A DNA stretch of 64,000 nt from Pedobacter nutrimenti (GTDB lineage Bacteria; Bacteroidota; Bacteroidia; Sphingobacteriales; Sphingobacteriaceae), in the NCBI RefSeq assembly GCF_003208655.1, contig NZ_QKLU01000001.1, forward strand, positions 62,001 through 126,000. The letters are read 5' to 3'. Of the stretch, positions 36,550 through 45,675 are shown one piece after another. Every line of letters starts with the position of its first letter. Position 1 is the stretch's first letter. The translations under genes were made by a program, and so were the position numbers. The notes below the pieces were generated by a model. That model made no database searches and had not been told where the DNA came from. It saw only the letters and a program-made list of their open reading frames with translations.

Positions 36550-38112
36550 TTAAGGAAGGAGGGCTTTTTGAGCTTCTGTTTTTTTACTGATCAGCAGGTT
36601 AGACTGGAACTTTTTATTTTCACTTTGAAGCTGATAAATCATAGAGCTAAACTGGCCTATATGTTGTCTGGAATTAAAGAATTCAAAAGCAGGTCTGAAC
36701 AGGTCGTGTAAAGCAATATCCTCGGAATTTTTCTGGTCCAGGTAAAAAACAATATTTGAACTCGCAGGAAGCTGCGCACAGGCGTCTGCATATTCCTTTT
36801 TTGTAAGGAGTTGTGAATTGCTGCGGTAACTGTTTAAAAAGGTCTGTATATTTTCTGCACGATTTGAAAAAACCATATAGTTATCGATAATGGTATAATA
36901 GGGTGTTTTAAACTTTTCAAAAGGGGCCCCGAAGTACCAGTACAACAGCATGGGTTCTTTCAGGACTTTTATATCTTCCGAAACATTTTCGCTAATGTCC
37001 AGTAGCAGTTGCGCAAGCTTATCTCCGTTTTTTAGGTTAATAGCACCCATTTTTTCGGTATTTTTCAACTGAAAGTTCAGCAGCTGATCTTTAAAATATT
37101 TAGGGAAGGTCTCCTCCAGGTTGAGGTGGTATTTGCTGTTCAGCGCGGCAATGGTCTGCTCTTTAGGCATGTTTTTCTGTTGCAGCCATTTGCCCAGGCC
37201 TTTGCTCCACTGGTTGTAGTCTGAAATGCTGTAAATGGTATAGTTTGCAGTTTGTTCAGGAAGAATCGCATCAATAGTTGTTTTGCCGGCCTTTAAACTG
37301 GTAAAAAGATTAAGGTAATTCTGTTCCTCTTTGATCACCGTACTTCCGGTAAACAGGATCTTTTCTTTACTGTAATTGTAATTCAAACTGGCGAAAGCAT
37401 TTTGCCGGTGAAGCAGCTGAAACAAGGAACTGGATGCAGTTGGGCTCAGTTTTTTGAACAAATCTTCTAAACGGTTAAAATCAACATACAGACTGGCCAG
37501 GCTATTTTTGTTAATTTTTTCTGTTGTTTTAATGTATTCTGCAAAGTCCCGGTTTGTTTTTTGTTCCTGTGCAACATCCGTTTGGGAAAGCAATTTAGGA
37601 TCAGGGGAAAGCTGCAGCAGGTTTCCTTTTTGGCTCAGGTAAAAAGAAGAATCCTTTTGGAAAGATATTTTAGCGATTTTTTGCATTTGTTCTACAGAAA
37701 AACCGCTCATTTTCAGGGTGTTTAAAAGGGCTGCCGGGCTAGCACTTTCATTTAGCTGGGTACTGATTGTATAGGTAATGCCCTTGTGCTGGTCCGGGAT
37801 CAGACTGATGTAAATCGTTTCTTTATGAATGAACCTGTTGAGTTCTGTCTTTTCTAGTATGTTTTTTTTCAGGGATTGCAATGCCCTGAGGTTTTCCTCA
37901 GAAAGCAGCCCCTGTAAAAGGTCCTGGCTTTGTAAAAGGTCAAGGACACTTTTATTGTTTTCTACACTAAATACAAAACCAGACTGGGCAGTGGCGGCAA
38001 ACAGGCTGCTGTCATTGCTTTGTGTATCCTTATTCAGCTTGGAGAAATAAAGATAGGCAAGACAGATCATCCCTGCCAGTAAAACAACGATAGTAAAATA
38101 GATCTTTTTCAT
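36550..38112 (-). CDS. Exported protein of unknown function (DUF3352-like)
   Basis: Five hundred and twenty residues. An N-terminal membrane anchor or uncleaved signal (IYFTIVVLLAGMICLAYLYF) is followed by a periplasmic domain with repeated strand-helix units, such as SLYVDFNRLEDLFKK and NYMVFSNRAENIQTFLNSY. The segments resemble the duplicated DUF3352-type pattern. No catalytic motif or cysteine pair is seen. It is a monocistronic gene, divergent from the DUF423 gene. Confidence 0.6.
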   Translation of the reverse strand: MKKIYFTIVVLLAGMICLAYLYFSKLNKDTQSNDSSLFAATAQSGFVFSVENNKSVLDLLQSQDLLQGLLSEENLRALQSLKKNILEKTELNRFIHKETIYISLIPDQHKGITYTISTQLNESASPAALLNTLKMSGFSVEQMQKIAKISFQKDSSFYLSQKGNLLQLSPDPKLLSQTDVAQEQKTNRDFAEYIKTTEKINKNSLASLYVDFNRLEDLFKKLSPTASSSLFQLLHRQNAFASLNYNYSKEKILFTGSTVIKEEQNYLNLFTSLKAGKTTIDAILPEQTANYTIYSISDYNQWSKGLGKWLQQKNMPKEQTIAALNSKYHLNLEETFPKYFKDQLLNFQLKNTEKMGAINLKNGDKLAQLLLDISENVSEDIKVLKEPMLLYWYFGAPFEKFKTPYYTIIDNYMVFSNRAENIQTFLNSYRSNSQLLTKKEYADACAQLPASSNIVFYLDQKNSEDIALHDLFRPAFEFFNSRQHIGQFSSMIYQLQSENKKFQSNLLISKKTEAQKALLP

Positions 38113-38363
38113 TTGATGTTAAAAGCCGGTTTAAATTTGTGCAGGGCCCTGTTATGGTTTTTACTGGCGACCAATCGCTTTTTTTGAACAAGGGGGATGT
38201 CCGGCTCCACAGAATTTGTTTGGCCAATTCAAAAATAAGCTATAAATAATAGATAACATAAAATTAAGTCACCTTAATCTAAATTAAATTTATATCCGGC
38301 CAGGACTAAGAAAATGCCCCTTATTTTGCTATTTTTATCGCTCAATAAAAAAGCTGATTTGAA

Positions 38364-38750
38364 ATGAACAAAAGAATAATTTTAACTGCTTCTTTTTTTG
38401 GTGCTCTTGCAGTGATACTGGGTGCTTTTGGTGCCCATGGCCTGAAAAGCGCTATAAGCAGCGAATCTTTAAGTATTTGGTCAAAAGGGGTTGAGTATCA
38501 GTTTTATCATGTCTTTGCCTTATTGTTTCTTTCTACCTTTGGCAGGTTCAGAAATAAACTGATTGACCTGGCTTACTTCTCTTTTACGGCCGGCATCGTC
38601 CTGTTTTCAGGATCCCTTTATTTGCTTGCAACTAAAGAATTGTCACAGATCTCATTTGTAAATTATATTGGACCGGTCACACCTTTAGGAGGTTTATTTT
38701 TAATTCTGGGCTGGATATTGCTGTTGTTTGCCGCGCTAAGACACCGTTAA
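38364..38750 (+). CDS. DUF423 family small membrane protein
   Basis: One hundred and twenty-eight residues with four membrane helices and the family motifs GALAVILGAFGAHGLK, WSKGVEYQFYHVFALLFL and GPVTPLGGLFLILGWILL. Function unknown. The last base of its TAA is the first base of the priA ATG, so the two are translationally coupled. Confidence 0.9.
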   Translation: MNKRIILTASFFGALAVILGAFGAHGLKSAISSESLSIWSKGVEYQFYHVFALLFLSTFGRFRNKLIDLAYFSFTAGIVLFSGSLYLLATKELSQISFVNYIGPVTPLGGLFLILGWILLLFAALRHR

Positions 38751-41230
38751 TGCATAATTTCAATGATTCTGATTTTGTAGAAAGAGAAACACTTTTTATT
38801 GAAGTGATTTTACCGCTTTCTCTTGCAAAAAATTATATATATAGAATTCCCTTCGACTTAAACGATCAGATTGCGGTTGGAAAAAGGGTCATCGTACAGT
38901 TTGGAAAAAACAAAATTTACACCGCACTGATCAAAAGCATTAGCACCAAAGCTCCCGAACTTTACGAAGCCAAATACATTATTGATGTAGTGGACCAGGT
39001 TCCGGTGGTAAATGGAATGCAGCTGGAGTTTTGGAACTGGATGACCGAATATTACATTTGTAATGAGGGGGATGTGATGTCTGCCGCTTTACCCGCAGGA
39101 CTTAAACTCACCAGCGAAACCATTATTATTTTAAGGGAAGACGATCAGCAGGACCTGTCGGATCTTGGAGAAAAAGAAATGGTGCTTATGGACGCCTTGG
39201 CGCAGAAAAAGCGTTTGTCCATTGACGATATTGCGAAACTGCTGGGGCAAAAAACAGTTTTTCCCATCATTAAACTGCTCATTAACCGGGAACTGGTTTA
39301 TATTGCCGAAGAGGTCGTTGAAAAATATAAACCGCTTCTAAAATCTTTTATTTCTTTAAATCCTTTTTACAACGAACAGGACAACCTGAAAGAGTTGTTT
39401 TCTGTACTGGAAAGGGCACCCAAACAAATGGATGCTTTACTGGCTTACCTGACTTTATCCAAGCAAACTGCCCAGTTGTCCAAACAGGAACTGATGGAAT
39501 ACAGCAATTGCGGACCTGCGGCGATCAAAGCCATGATTGATAAAGAGATTTTTGTGCAGAAAAAAAGACCGGTCAGCAGGCTTAATGATCAGAACGATGA
39601 AGACATTCTGAATTTTAAGCTGAGTGAAACTCAGGAAAATGCTTTGCAACAGGTTAAAAAAGAACTGGAACAAAAAGAAGTGGTCTTGCTGCACGGGGTT
39701 ACCGCTGCGGGGAAAACACAAATTTATATCCGTTTAATCGAAGAAGCATTGGCCAATGGTGGCCAGGCCCTTTTTTTATTGCCTGAAATTGCCCTGACCA
39801 CGCAGATTGTGGAAAGGATAAAACAATATTTTGGAGATGCAATTGGGGTTTACCATTCTAAGTTTAATGATTTTGAACGGGTGGAAATCTGGAATAAAGT
39901 ATTAAACGGAACCTATAAAATCATTCTTGGAGCAAGGTCTGCTATTTTTCTGCCATTTAATGACCTTAAGTTTATCATTGTCGATGAAGAGCATGAATCT
40001 TCTTATAAACAGCAAGACCCCGCACCAAGGTACCAGGCCAGGGATGCGGCGGTTTATCTTGCCCATCAACATAAGTCAAAAATAGTGCTGGGCTCGGCAA
40101 CGCCATCCATAGAAAGCTATTACAACGCACAGAACGGAAAGTACGGGCTGGTGTCTTTAACGGGGCGTTTTGGAGGTGTGCAGCTGCCCCTGCACGAAGT
40201 GGTCAGCATTTCTGAACAGACAAAGAAAAAGAAAATGATTTCTTATTTTTCAAGTGTACTCATCGATGATATTGCCACTTCCCTGGAGCAAAAAGAGCAG
40301 GTCATTCTTTTTCAGAACCGCAGGGGTTACGCGACCATTATGATTTGCGCCACCTGTGGTTATACCCCAAAATGCGTTAACTGTGATGTGAGCCTGACCT
40401 ATCACAAAAGCAGTGGAAAACTGCACTGCCATTATTGTGGTTATCATGAAAACAGCTTAAAAATCTGTCCGGCCTGTGGTTCGGTACATATTGAACAAAA
40501 AGGATTTGGTACCGAGCGGGTAGAAGAGGAATTGAGCCTCATTTTTCCAGAGGCCCGTATTGCCCGTCTGGATGTAGACAGCACCCGGACCAAAAACAGT
40601 TTGCAGAAAATTATAGCCGATTTTCAGGAAAAGAAAACCGATATTCTCATTGGGACCCAAATGGTGGCCAAAGGATTGGATTTTGATCATGTAACACTAA
40701 TTGGGGTCATCAACGCCGATACCCTGCTGAATTTTCCGGATTTCAGGGCTTTTGAAAGAAGCTTCCAATTGCTCACCCAGGTATCCGGAAGGGCCGGACG
40801 CAGAGAGAAGCAGGGAAAAGTTTGTATACAGGCTTATGACGATGACCACAGGATCATTAAACAGGTGGTGGAGAACGATTACATTGGTATGTACAATGAT
40901 GAAATCGAAGAACGCAGGCAGTTTAATTACCCGCCTTTTTCAAGACTAATTTTTATCACCCTGAAACATAAGGATGCCAATGTTTTAAATGCAGCTTCAC
41001 ATCATTTTGCCCATGTGCTCCGTTCCAGGCTTGGACCAAGGGTGCTGGGGCCCGAACAACCCCTGGTGTCCAGGGTCAGAAGTTATTACATTCGTCAGAT
41101 CATTATCAAATCCGACAGGCACACGGCCATTCCAAAAGTAAAAGCCCTGCTCAAAACAGAGATCACTACTTTTAATGCCGAGAAAACTTTTAAAGGTGTG
41201 ATCATACAGCTGGATGTAGATCCTTACTAG
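38750..41230 (+). CDS. priA: Primosomal replication restart helicase PriA
   Basis: Eight hundred and twenty-six residues. The 3'-DNA-binding domain is at the N-terminus. The helicase core carries Walker A GVTAAGKTQIY, DEEHE box (IVDEEHESSYKQQD), motif III GSATPS, and motifs V/VI (GTQMVAKGLDFDHV, QVSGRAGR). Zinc-binding cysteines are present in CATCGYTPKCVNCD and CHYCGYHENSLKICPACG. It reloads the replisome at stalled forks. Confidence 0.97.
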   Translation: MHNFNDSDFVERETLFIEVILPLSLAKNYIYRIPFDLNDQIAVGKRVIVQFGKNKIYTALIKSISTKAPELYEAKYIIDVVDQVPVVNGMQLEFWNWMTEYYICNEGDVMSAALPAGLKLTSETIIILREDDQQDLSDLGEKEMVLMDALAQKKRLSIDDIAKLLGQKTVFPIIKLLINRELVYIAEEVVEKYKPLLKSFISLNPFYNEQDNLKELFSVLERAPKQMDALLAYLTLSKQTAQLSKQELMEYSNCGPAAIKAMIDKEIFVQKKRPVSRLNDQNDEDILNFKLSETQENALQQVKKELEQKEVVLLHGVTAAGKTQIYIRLIEEALANGGQALFLLPEIALTTQIVERIKQYFGDAIGVYHSKFNDFERVEIWNKVLNGTYKIILGARSAIFLPFNDLKFIIVDEEHESSYKQQDPAPRYQARDAAVYLAHQHKSKIVLGSATPSIESYYNAQNGKYGLVSLTGRFGGVQLPLHEVVSISEQTKKKKMISYFSSVLIDDIATSLEQKEQVILFQNRRGYATIMICATCGYTPKCVNCDVSLTYHKSSGKLHCHYCGYHENSLKICPACGSVHIEQKGFGTERVEEELSLIFPEARIARLDVDSTRTKNSLQKIIADFQEKKTDILIGTQMVAKGLDFDHVTLIGVINADTLLNFPDFRAFERSFQLLTQVSGRAGRREKQGKVCIQAYDDDHRIIKQVVENDYIGMYNDEIEERRQFNYPPFSRLIFITLKHKDANVLNAASHHFAHVLRSRLGPRVLGPEQPLVSRVRSYYIRQIIIKSDRHTAIPKVKALLKTEITTFNAEKTFKGVIIQLDVDPY

Positions 41231-41319
41231 GCCTAATTTATTAAGGTTGATTGTGTGCAGGTTACCCCTAATGTGGAGGATTAAATGATTTTCATGGCCC
41301 CGATTAGATTTCAAACTCC

Positions 41320-41327
41320 TATTTTTG
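41320..41327 (+). promoter_or_regulatory. TAnnTTTG box 7 bp before pcm
   Basis: TATTTTTG ends seven bases before the pcm ATG, again suggesting a very short or absent leader. No -33 element could be fixed. Confidence 0.3.
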
Positions 41328-41334
41328 GGATACA

Positions 41335-41991
41335 ATGGCATATAAGTTTGTAGATAATTACAGGGAAAGAGGCGCAAGAAAAAAGCTGGTTGAACATTTA
41401 AGATCACGAGGGATTGCAGACAACAAGGTATTGGATGCGATTGCCAAAGTTCCGCGGCATTTTTTCTTCGATGAGACTTTCTGGAACCAGGCTTATAAAG
41501 ATATTGCCTTTCCTATTGGCGATGGACAAACCATTTCACAACCTTATACGGTCGCTTACCAGACAGAACTCCTTCATATTAAAAAAGGAGATAAGGTTTT
41601 GGAAATAGGTACCGGATCAGGTTACCAGACCTGCATTTTAATGGAGCTGGGTGCAAATGTATTTACCATTGAACGTCAGGAAAGCATTTACAGACATACC
41701 ATAAAAGTTTTGCCGGGAATGGGCTATCATGCCAATTTCTTTTTTGGAGATGGCTCTATGGGCATTGCAGAACACGCGCCCTACAACAAAATTATTGTTA
41801 CGGCAGGAGCGCCTTTTGTTCCGGAAATTTTGTTAAAACAACTTAAAATTGGGGGCATTCTGGTTATCCCGGTCGGGGATGAACATGCACAGAAAATGGT
41901 TACTGTGATCCGGGTAAGCGAAACAGATTTCGAAAAAATAGAACTGGATACTTTCCGTTTTGTGCCTTTGGTAGGGGATCAGGCCTGGTAA
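41335..41991 (+). CDS. pcm: Protein-L-isoaspartate O-methyltransferase
   Basis: Two hundred and eighteen residues: IPRHFF-like VPRHFFFDETFW, the PIGDGQTISQPYTVAYQTELL motif, and the SAM-binding loop VLEIGTGSGYQTCIL. It starts repair of isoaspartyl residues in aged proteins. It is transcribed toward smpB, with which it converges without a gap. Confidence 0.95.
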   Translation: MAYKFVDNYRERGARKKLVEHLRSRGIADNKVLDAIAKVPRHFFFDETFWNQAYKDIAFPIGDGQTISQPYTVAYQTELLHIKKGDKVLEIGTGSGYQTCILMELGANVFTIERQESIYRHTIKVLPGMGYHANFFFGDGSMGIAEHAPYNKIIVTAGAPFVPEILLKQLKIGGILVIPVGDEHAQKMVTVIRVSETDFEKIELDTFRFVPLVGDQAW

Positions 41992-42441
41992 TTAAAATTT
42001 CATGGCCCGGTCCAGCTCTCTTTTGGATTCCCTTTCTTTGATGCTGTCCCTTTTGTCAAATTCTTTTTTACCCTGCGCCAGTGCAATTTCAATTTTTGCA
42101 AAGCCACGTTCGTTGGTGAAAATTCGTAAAGGCACAATCGTATAACCCTTTTCTTCGCTTTTTATTTTAAGTTTTTTAAGTTCCCTTTTTTGCAAAAGCA
42201 GTGCCCTGTCCCTTTTTATGTCATGGTGATAAAAGGAACTGTGGCTGTATTCGGAAATATGGAGGTTTCTGACATAAAGAATATTACCTATAAACATGCA
42301 GAAAGCATCTGATAGGTTGGCTTTTCCCTGGCGTATCGCTTTGATCTCCGTACCCAGCAAGGCCAGTCCGGCATTAAATTTTTCAACAATATGGTAGTCG
42401 AAATAGGCCCTTTTATTCTTTATTTGTATATCGTTCTTCAT
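41992..42441 (-). CDS. smpB: SsrA-binding protein SmpB
   Basis: One hundred and forty-nine residues with NKRAYFDYHIVEKFNAGLALLGTEIKAIRQGKANLSDAF and the C-terminal basic tail KKEFDKRDSIKERESKRELDRAMK, which folds in the decoding centre. It carries tmRNA to stalled ribosomes. No tmRNA gene was found in this window. Confidence 0.97.
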   Translation of the reverse strand: MKNDIQIKNKRAYFDYHIVEKFNAGLALLGTEIKAIRQGKANLSDAFCMFIGNILYVRNLHISEYSHSSFYHHDIKRDRALLLQKRELKKLKIKSEEKGYTIVPLRIFTNERGFAKIEIALAQGKKEFDKRDSIKERESKRELDRAMKF

Positions 42442-42536
42442 AAGAATCCGCTAATATCCGAAAGAATTGCCGATTAACATTAATTAATCGTGAAATTTAT
42501 CTTTCGGGAAAGTGTTATTGGTGAAAAAAGCAGGGT

Positions 42537-44393
42537 TTATCTGACAATCAATACCGGAATGTTTACTTTATGTCTGACTGCATCGACGGTGGTGCCAAAA
42601 ATCAAATCTTTAAGGCCTTTATGCCCATGCGCACCCATCACCAAAAGTTCGAGGTTTTGCGCATGACTGACGGCCGCAATTTCGGTGGCTGTTCTGCCAA
42701 AACCAATATGGGGCCGGGCATGATAACCCAGCTCGGCAAGATTGCTGCAGTATTTTTCCAGGTTATCGGCATCACTTTGTGTTTCGTGGTCTAAAGCCGA
42801 CTGTCCGTGGTAACGGGCAACAGCGGTTTCGACCACATGGATCAGGTGGTATTCTGCTTTTTTACCACCCTGAATGAGTGCATGACGAATGGTGTTGCGG
42901 TCGTTTTTTGAAAAATCTACCGGAATGCCTATCCGGGTATATTCAATTTTTTCGACGGTGCCAATGTCCAGGGCCGTACCGTGTGGCACACTGGTGGCCT
43001 GCAATTTCCGGGACAGAATGGGGTGAATAAATACATAAATGAGCAGTAAACCAATCAGCATGGCCAGTGGGACAATCAGATAGGAAACATACCATAAACC
43101 AGGCTTGTTCCACCCTGAAATTTCCTCCGCGACCAGTTTTACGTTTAACACGACAATGACCAGCGCACTGGTCCAGGCCAGAATTTTAGTCCATTTTCCA
43201 ATGGCAAATTCTTTCATTTCTTTTTTATCAGAGGTAAAATGGATCAGCGGAATAACAGCAAAACCCAGTTGCAGGCTCAATACCACCTGGCTTAGGATCA
43301 GCAGGCCGCTCAAAGCATCGCCTCCAAAATAAAGAATTGTGAAAAATGCCGGTATAATGGCCAGAAGCCGGGTGATCAGTCTTCTTAACCAGGGTTGTAT
43401 CCTCAGGTTTAAATGTCCTTCCATAATGATCTGTCCGGCCAGTGTACCAGTTACTGTAGAACTTTGTCCTGCGGCAATCAAAGCAATGGCAAAAAGGGCA
43501 GGGGCTATGCCTCCGAATATATGCTCCAGCAGTTTATGGGCGTCCTGTATTTCGGCGACTTCATGATGACCGTTTTTATAAAAGGCGGCAGCGGCCAGGA
43601 TCAGAATGGCAGCATTGACAAAAAAAGCCAGGTTGAGCGCTACAGCGGTATCAATAAAATTAAATTTTATCGCTTCCTTAATGCCCTTAAAGTCTCTTTT
43701 GAACTTTCGGGTCTGTACCAGTGAAGAGTGCAGGTAAAGGTTGTGCGGCATTACGGTGGCCCCGATAATCCCTATGGCAATGTATAAGGCTTCACCTGAA
43801 AGCATGCTGGGTTTAAAACCCGCCGCAATTTCTTTTAAGGAAGGTTCTACGATAAACATTTCGACCAGAAAAGAAATGCCCACAATAAAAACCATAGAAA
43901 CAATAAAAGCCTCCATTTTGCGCATGCCCTTATTCATCAGAAAAAGCAGCAGCACGGTATCAAAAATAGTTAAACTGATGCCCCAGATGAGCGGCAATTT
44001 AAACAGCAGTTGTAAGCCTATGGCCATTCCAATAATTTCGGCCAGGTCACAGGCCACAATGGCGGTTTGGGCAAGGATAAACAAAGGAATATTGGCCCAT
44101 TTGGGATAGGTGTTCCTGGAAGCCTGTGCCAGATCCAATCCACGGACAATGCCCAGGCGGGCACTAAGGGATTGTAAAAGAAGGGCAATCAGGTTGGACA
44201 TCAGTAAAATCCAGATCAGCTGATAGCCAAATTTACTTCCACCGGCAAGGTCTGTGGCCCAGTTTCCCGGATCCATGTAACCCACACTCACCAGATAGGC
44301 GGGTCCTATAAAAGAGAGAATTCTTTTCCAGCCGGTGCGTTTACCTGTATCTATACTTTGATGTACTTCACTTAAAGATTCGGAATTCTTCAT
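42537..44393 (-). CDS. mntH: Nramp-type manganese/iron transporter fused to a UspA domain
   Basis: Six hundred and eighteen residues. The first 455 or so form an Nramp transporter with eleven helices; the metal-binding helix motifs DPGNWATD and MPHNLYLHS are intact. From about 465 a complete universal-stress-protein domain is fused on the cytoplasmic side (YTRIGIPVDFSKNDRNTIRHAL ... LLVMGAHGHKGLKDLIFGTTVDAVRHKVNIPVLIV), including the GxxGH-type nucleotide loop. The fusion recurs in Bacteroidota and suggests nucleotide control of uptake. It starts 1 bp after the MntR-like regulator, in one operon. Confidence 0.93.
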   Translation of the reverse strand: MKNSESLSEVHQSIDTGKRTGWKRILSFIGPAYLVSVGYMDPGNWATDLAGGSKFGYQLIWILLMSNLIALLLQSLSARLGIVRGLDLAQASRNTYPKWANIPLFILAQTAIVACDLAEIIGMAIGLQLLFKLPLIWGISLTIFDTVLLLFLMNKGMRKMEAFIVSMVFIVGISFLVEMFIVEPSLKEIAAGFKPSMLSGEALYIAIGIIGATVMPHNLYLHSSLVQTRKFKRDFKGIKEAIKFNFIDTAVALNLAFFVNAAILILAAAAFYKNGHHEVAEIQDAHKLLEHIFGGIAPALFAIALIAAGQSSTVTGTLAGQIIMEGHLNLRIQPWLRRLITRLLAIIPAFFTILYFGGDALSGLLILSQVVLSLQLGFAVIPLIHFTSDKKEMKEFAIGKWTKILAWTSALVIVVLNVKLVAEEISGWNKPGLWYVSYLIVPLAMLIGLLLIYVFIHPILSRKLQATSVPHGTALDIGTVEKIEYTRIGIPVDFSKNDRNTIRHALIQGGKKAEYHLIHVVETAVARYHGQSALDHETQSDADNLEKYCSNLAELGYHARPHIGFGRTATEIAAVSHAQNLELLVMGAHGHKGLKDLIFGTTVDAVRHKVNIPVLIVR

Positions 44394-44394
44394 A

Positions 44395-45048
44395 TTATAA
44401 TTTCATCAATAGGTTTTTGGCGACTTCTTTGCTAATGCTAATTTTTTTTTGTTCAAGCAGAAGTTCTATGGAACCATCAAATGGGTTGATGTCTTCTACG
44501 CTAATCTGGGTGCCCAGGGTGAGACCGGTTTTTTCAAGATACTTTAAAAATTCTGCGGAATGTTCTGTCACACCGATAATGGTGCCCTGCTCCCCAGGCT
44601 GTAGTTTGCTAAGCTTGGTGACGGCCGATTCTTCAAAATTGCCCTGCTGGTCGGGGATCGGGTCCCCGTGAGGGTCCCGCTTGGGGTAACCCAGAAATTC
44701 GTCAAGGCGCCGGATCAGTAAATCAGAATTTACATGTTCCAGTTCTTCTGCAATTTCATGGACTTCATCCCATTTGAAGCCCAGGCTTTGCACCAGAAAA
44801 AGTTCCCAGAGCCGGTGTTTTCTTACAATACCAATGGCCGTTAGTTTTCCTTTTTCTGTGAGGCTAACCCCCTGGTATTTTATATAGTCTACCAAATTTT
44901 TATCTGCCAGCTTTTTCATCATATCGGTCACCGAGGCAGGTTTTGTTTTAATTTTTTCGGCAATGGCGTTGGTTTGTACCGTTCCATTGCTTAAAAGCGA
45001 TAAATGGTAAATGGCTTTTAAATAATTTTCTTCTGTGAAAGATTCCAT
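44395..45048 (-). CDS. MntR/DtxR family metal-dependent repressor
   Basis: Two hundred and seventeen residues: winged helix (TEENYLKAIYHLSLLSNGTVQTNAIAEKIKTKPASVTDMMKKLADKNLVDY), dimerisation/metal domain (RHRLWELFLVQSLGFKWDEVHEIAEELEHVNSDLLIRRLDEFLGYPKRDPHGDPIP) with the His/Glu ligands, and a FeoA-like C-terminal domain. It should bind Mn or Fe and repress its own operon with mntH. A palindrome typical of the family overlaps the putative promoter at 45090-45103. Confidence 0.92.
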   Translation of the reverse strand: MESFTEENYLKAIYHLSLLSNGTVQTNAIAEKIKTKPASVTDMMKKLADKNLVDYIKYQGVSLTEKGKLTAIGIVRKHRLWELFLVQSLGFKWDEVHEIAEELEHVNSDLLIRRLDEFLGYPKRDPHGDPIPDQQGNFEESAVTKLSKLQPGEQGTIIGVTEHSAEFLKYLEKTGLTLGTQISVEDINPFDGSIELLLEQKKISISKEVAKNLLMKL

Positions 45049-45089
45049 TTATAATTATTCTGATGTTTTATAATTATCTAAATATAAAG

Positions 45090-45103
45090 TTAGGCAAATC
45101 TAA
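45090..45103 (-). promoter_or_regulatory. Candidate MntR/DtxR operator over the mntR-mntH -7 box
   Basis: TTAGGCAAATCTAA has TTAG/CTAA inverted half-sites like the DtxR-family consensus. Its centre, read on the minus strand, contains TAGATTTG, a match to TAnnTTTG, 46 bp upstream of the repressor start. A repeat of TCTAAATA at 45077 and 45099 may extend the site. Binding here would block RNA polymerase. Confidence 0.45.
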
Positions 45104-45154
45104 ATAAATACAAAAGAATTAATTGTATTATTTAACAGTTTTCATAAAATAAAA

Positions 45155-45187
45155 TTTGGCGATGTGTAGGTCTTTATTATATCTTTG
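45155..45187 (+). promoter_or_regulatory. Promoter of the Lrp/AsnC gene
   Basis: TTTG at 45155-45158, a 21-bp spacer and TATCTTTG at 45180-45187. This is one of the best matches to the Bacteroidota consensus in the window, and lies 17 bp before the ATG at 45205. Confidence 0.65.
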
Positions 45188-45204
45188 ACTTAAATAAAGA
45201 AACT

Positions 45205-45675
45205 ATGGCAGCAGAAATCGATAAAATAGATTTTAAAATTTTAAAACTTTTACAGGAAAACGGGAGGATTACAAATTTACTTTTATCCCAGGAGATCGGC
45301 CTGTCTCCTGCACCAACATTGGAAAGGGTTAGAAAACTGGAAACTTCGGGCTTTATTAAAAGCTACCATGCACTGGTAGACGAAGAAAAACTGGGTTTGG
45401 GTATAAAAACCTTTATTCAGGTCCAGCTGGATTTCCATAAAAACAATACCATCCAGATTTTTCTCGACGAGGTAAACCAAATTAAGGAAATTACAGAATG
45501 TCATCACGTTACCGGTCAGGCAGACTTTTTACTAAAGGTATATGTCAATGACATTAAGGCTTATGAACGTTTGATTATGGACAAAATCAGCAAGATCTCA
45601 GTGGTTAAAACTTTTCAAACCATGATGATCATGTCCACAACCAAAAAGGAACCGATTGTTCCCTTGGAATATTAA
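45205..45675 (+). CDS. Lrp/AsnC family transcriptional regulator
   Basis: One hundred and fifty-six residues: N-terminal helix-turn-helix (IDFKILKLLQENGRITNLLLSQEIGLSPAPTLERVRKLE) and a C-terminal RAM ligand-binding domain (IKEITECHHVTGQADFLLKVYV). Such regulators respond to amino acids. No target is evident; the neighbours on both sides are convergent or divergent. Its stop overlaps the ung stop by 4 bp on the opposite strand. Confidence 0.92.
   Translation: MAAEIDKIDFKILKLLQENGRITNLLLSQEIGLSPAPTLERVRKLETSGFIKSYHALVDEEKLGLGIKTFIQVQLDFHKNNTIQIFLDEVNQIKEITECHHVTGQADFLLKVYVNDIKAYERLIMDKISKISVVKTFQTMMIMSTTKKEPIVPLEY

Noticed and set aside
41992..42536. tmRNA next to smpB
   Set aside because: The spacer between smpB and mntH is under 100 bp and holds no tRNA-like acceptor stem.
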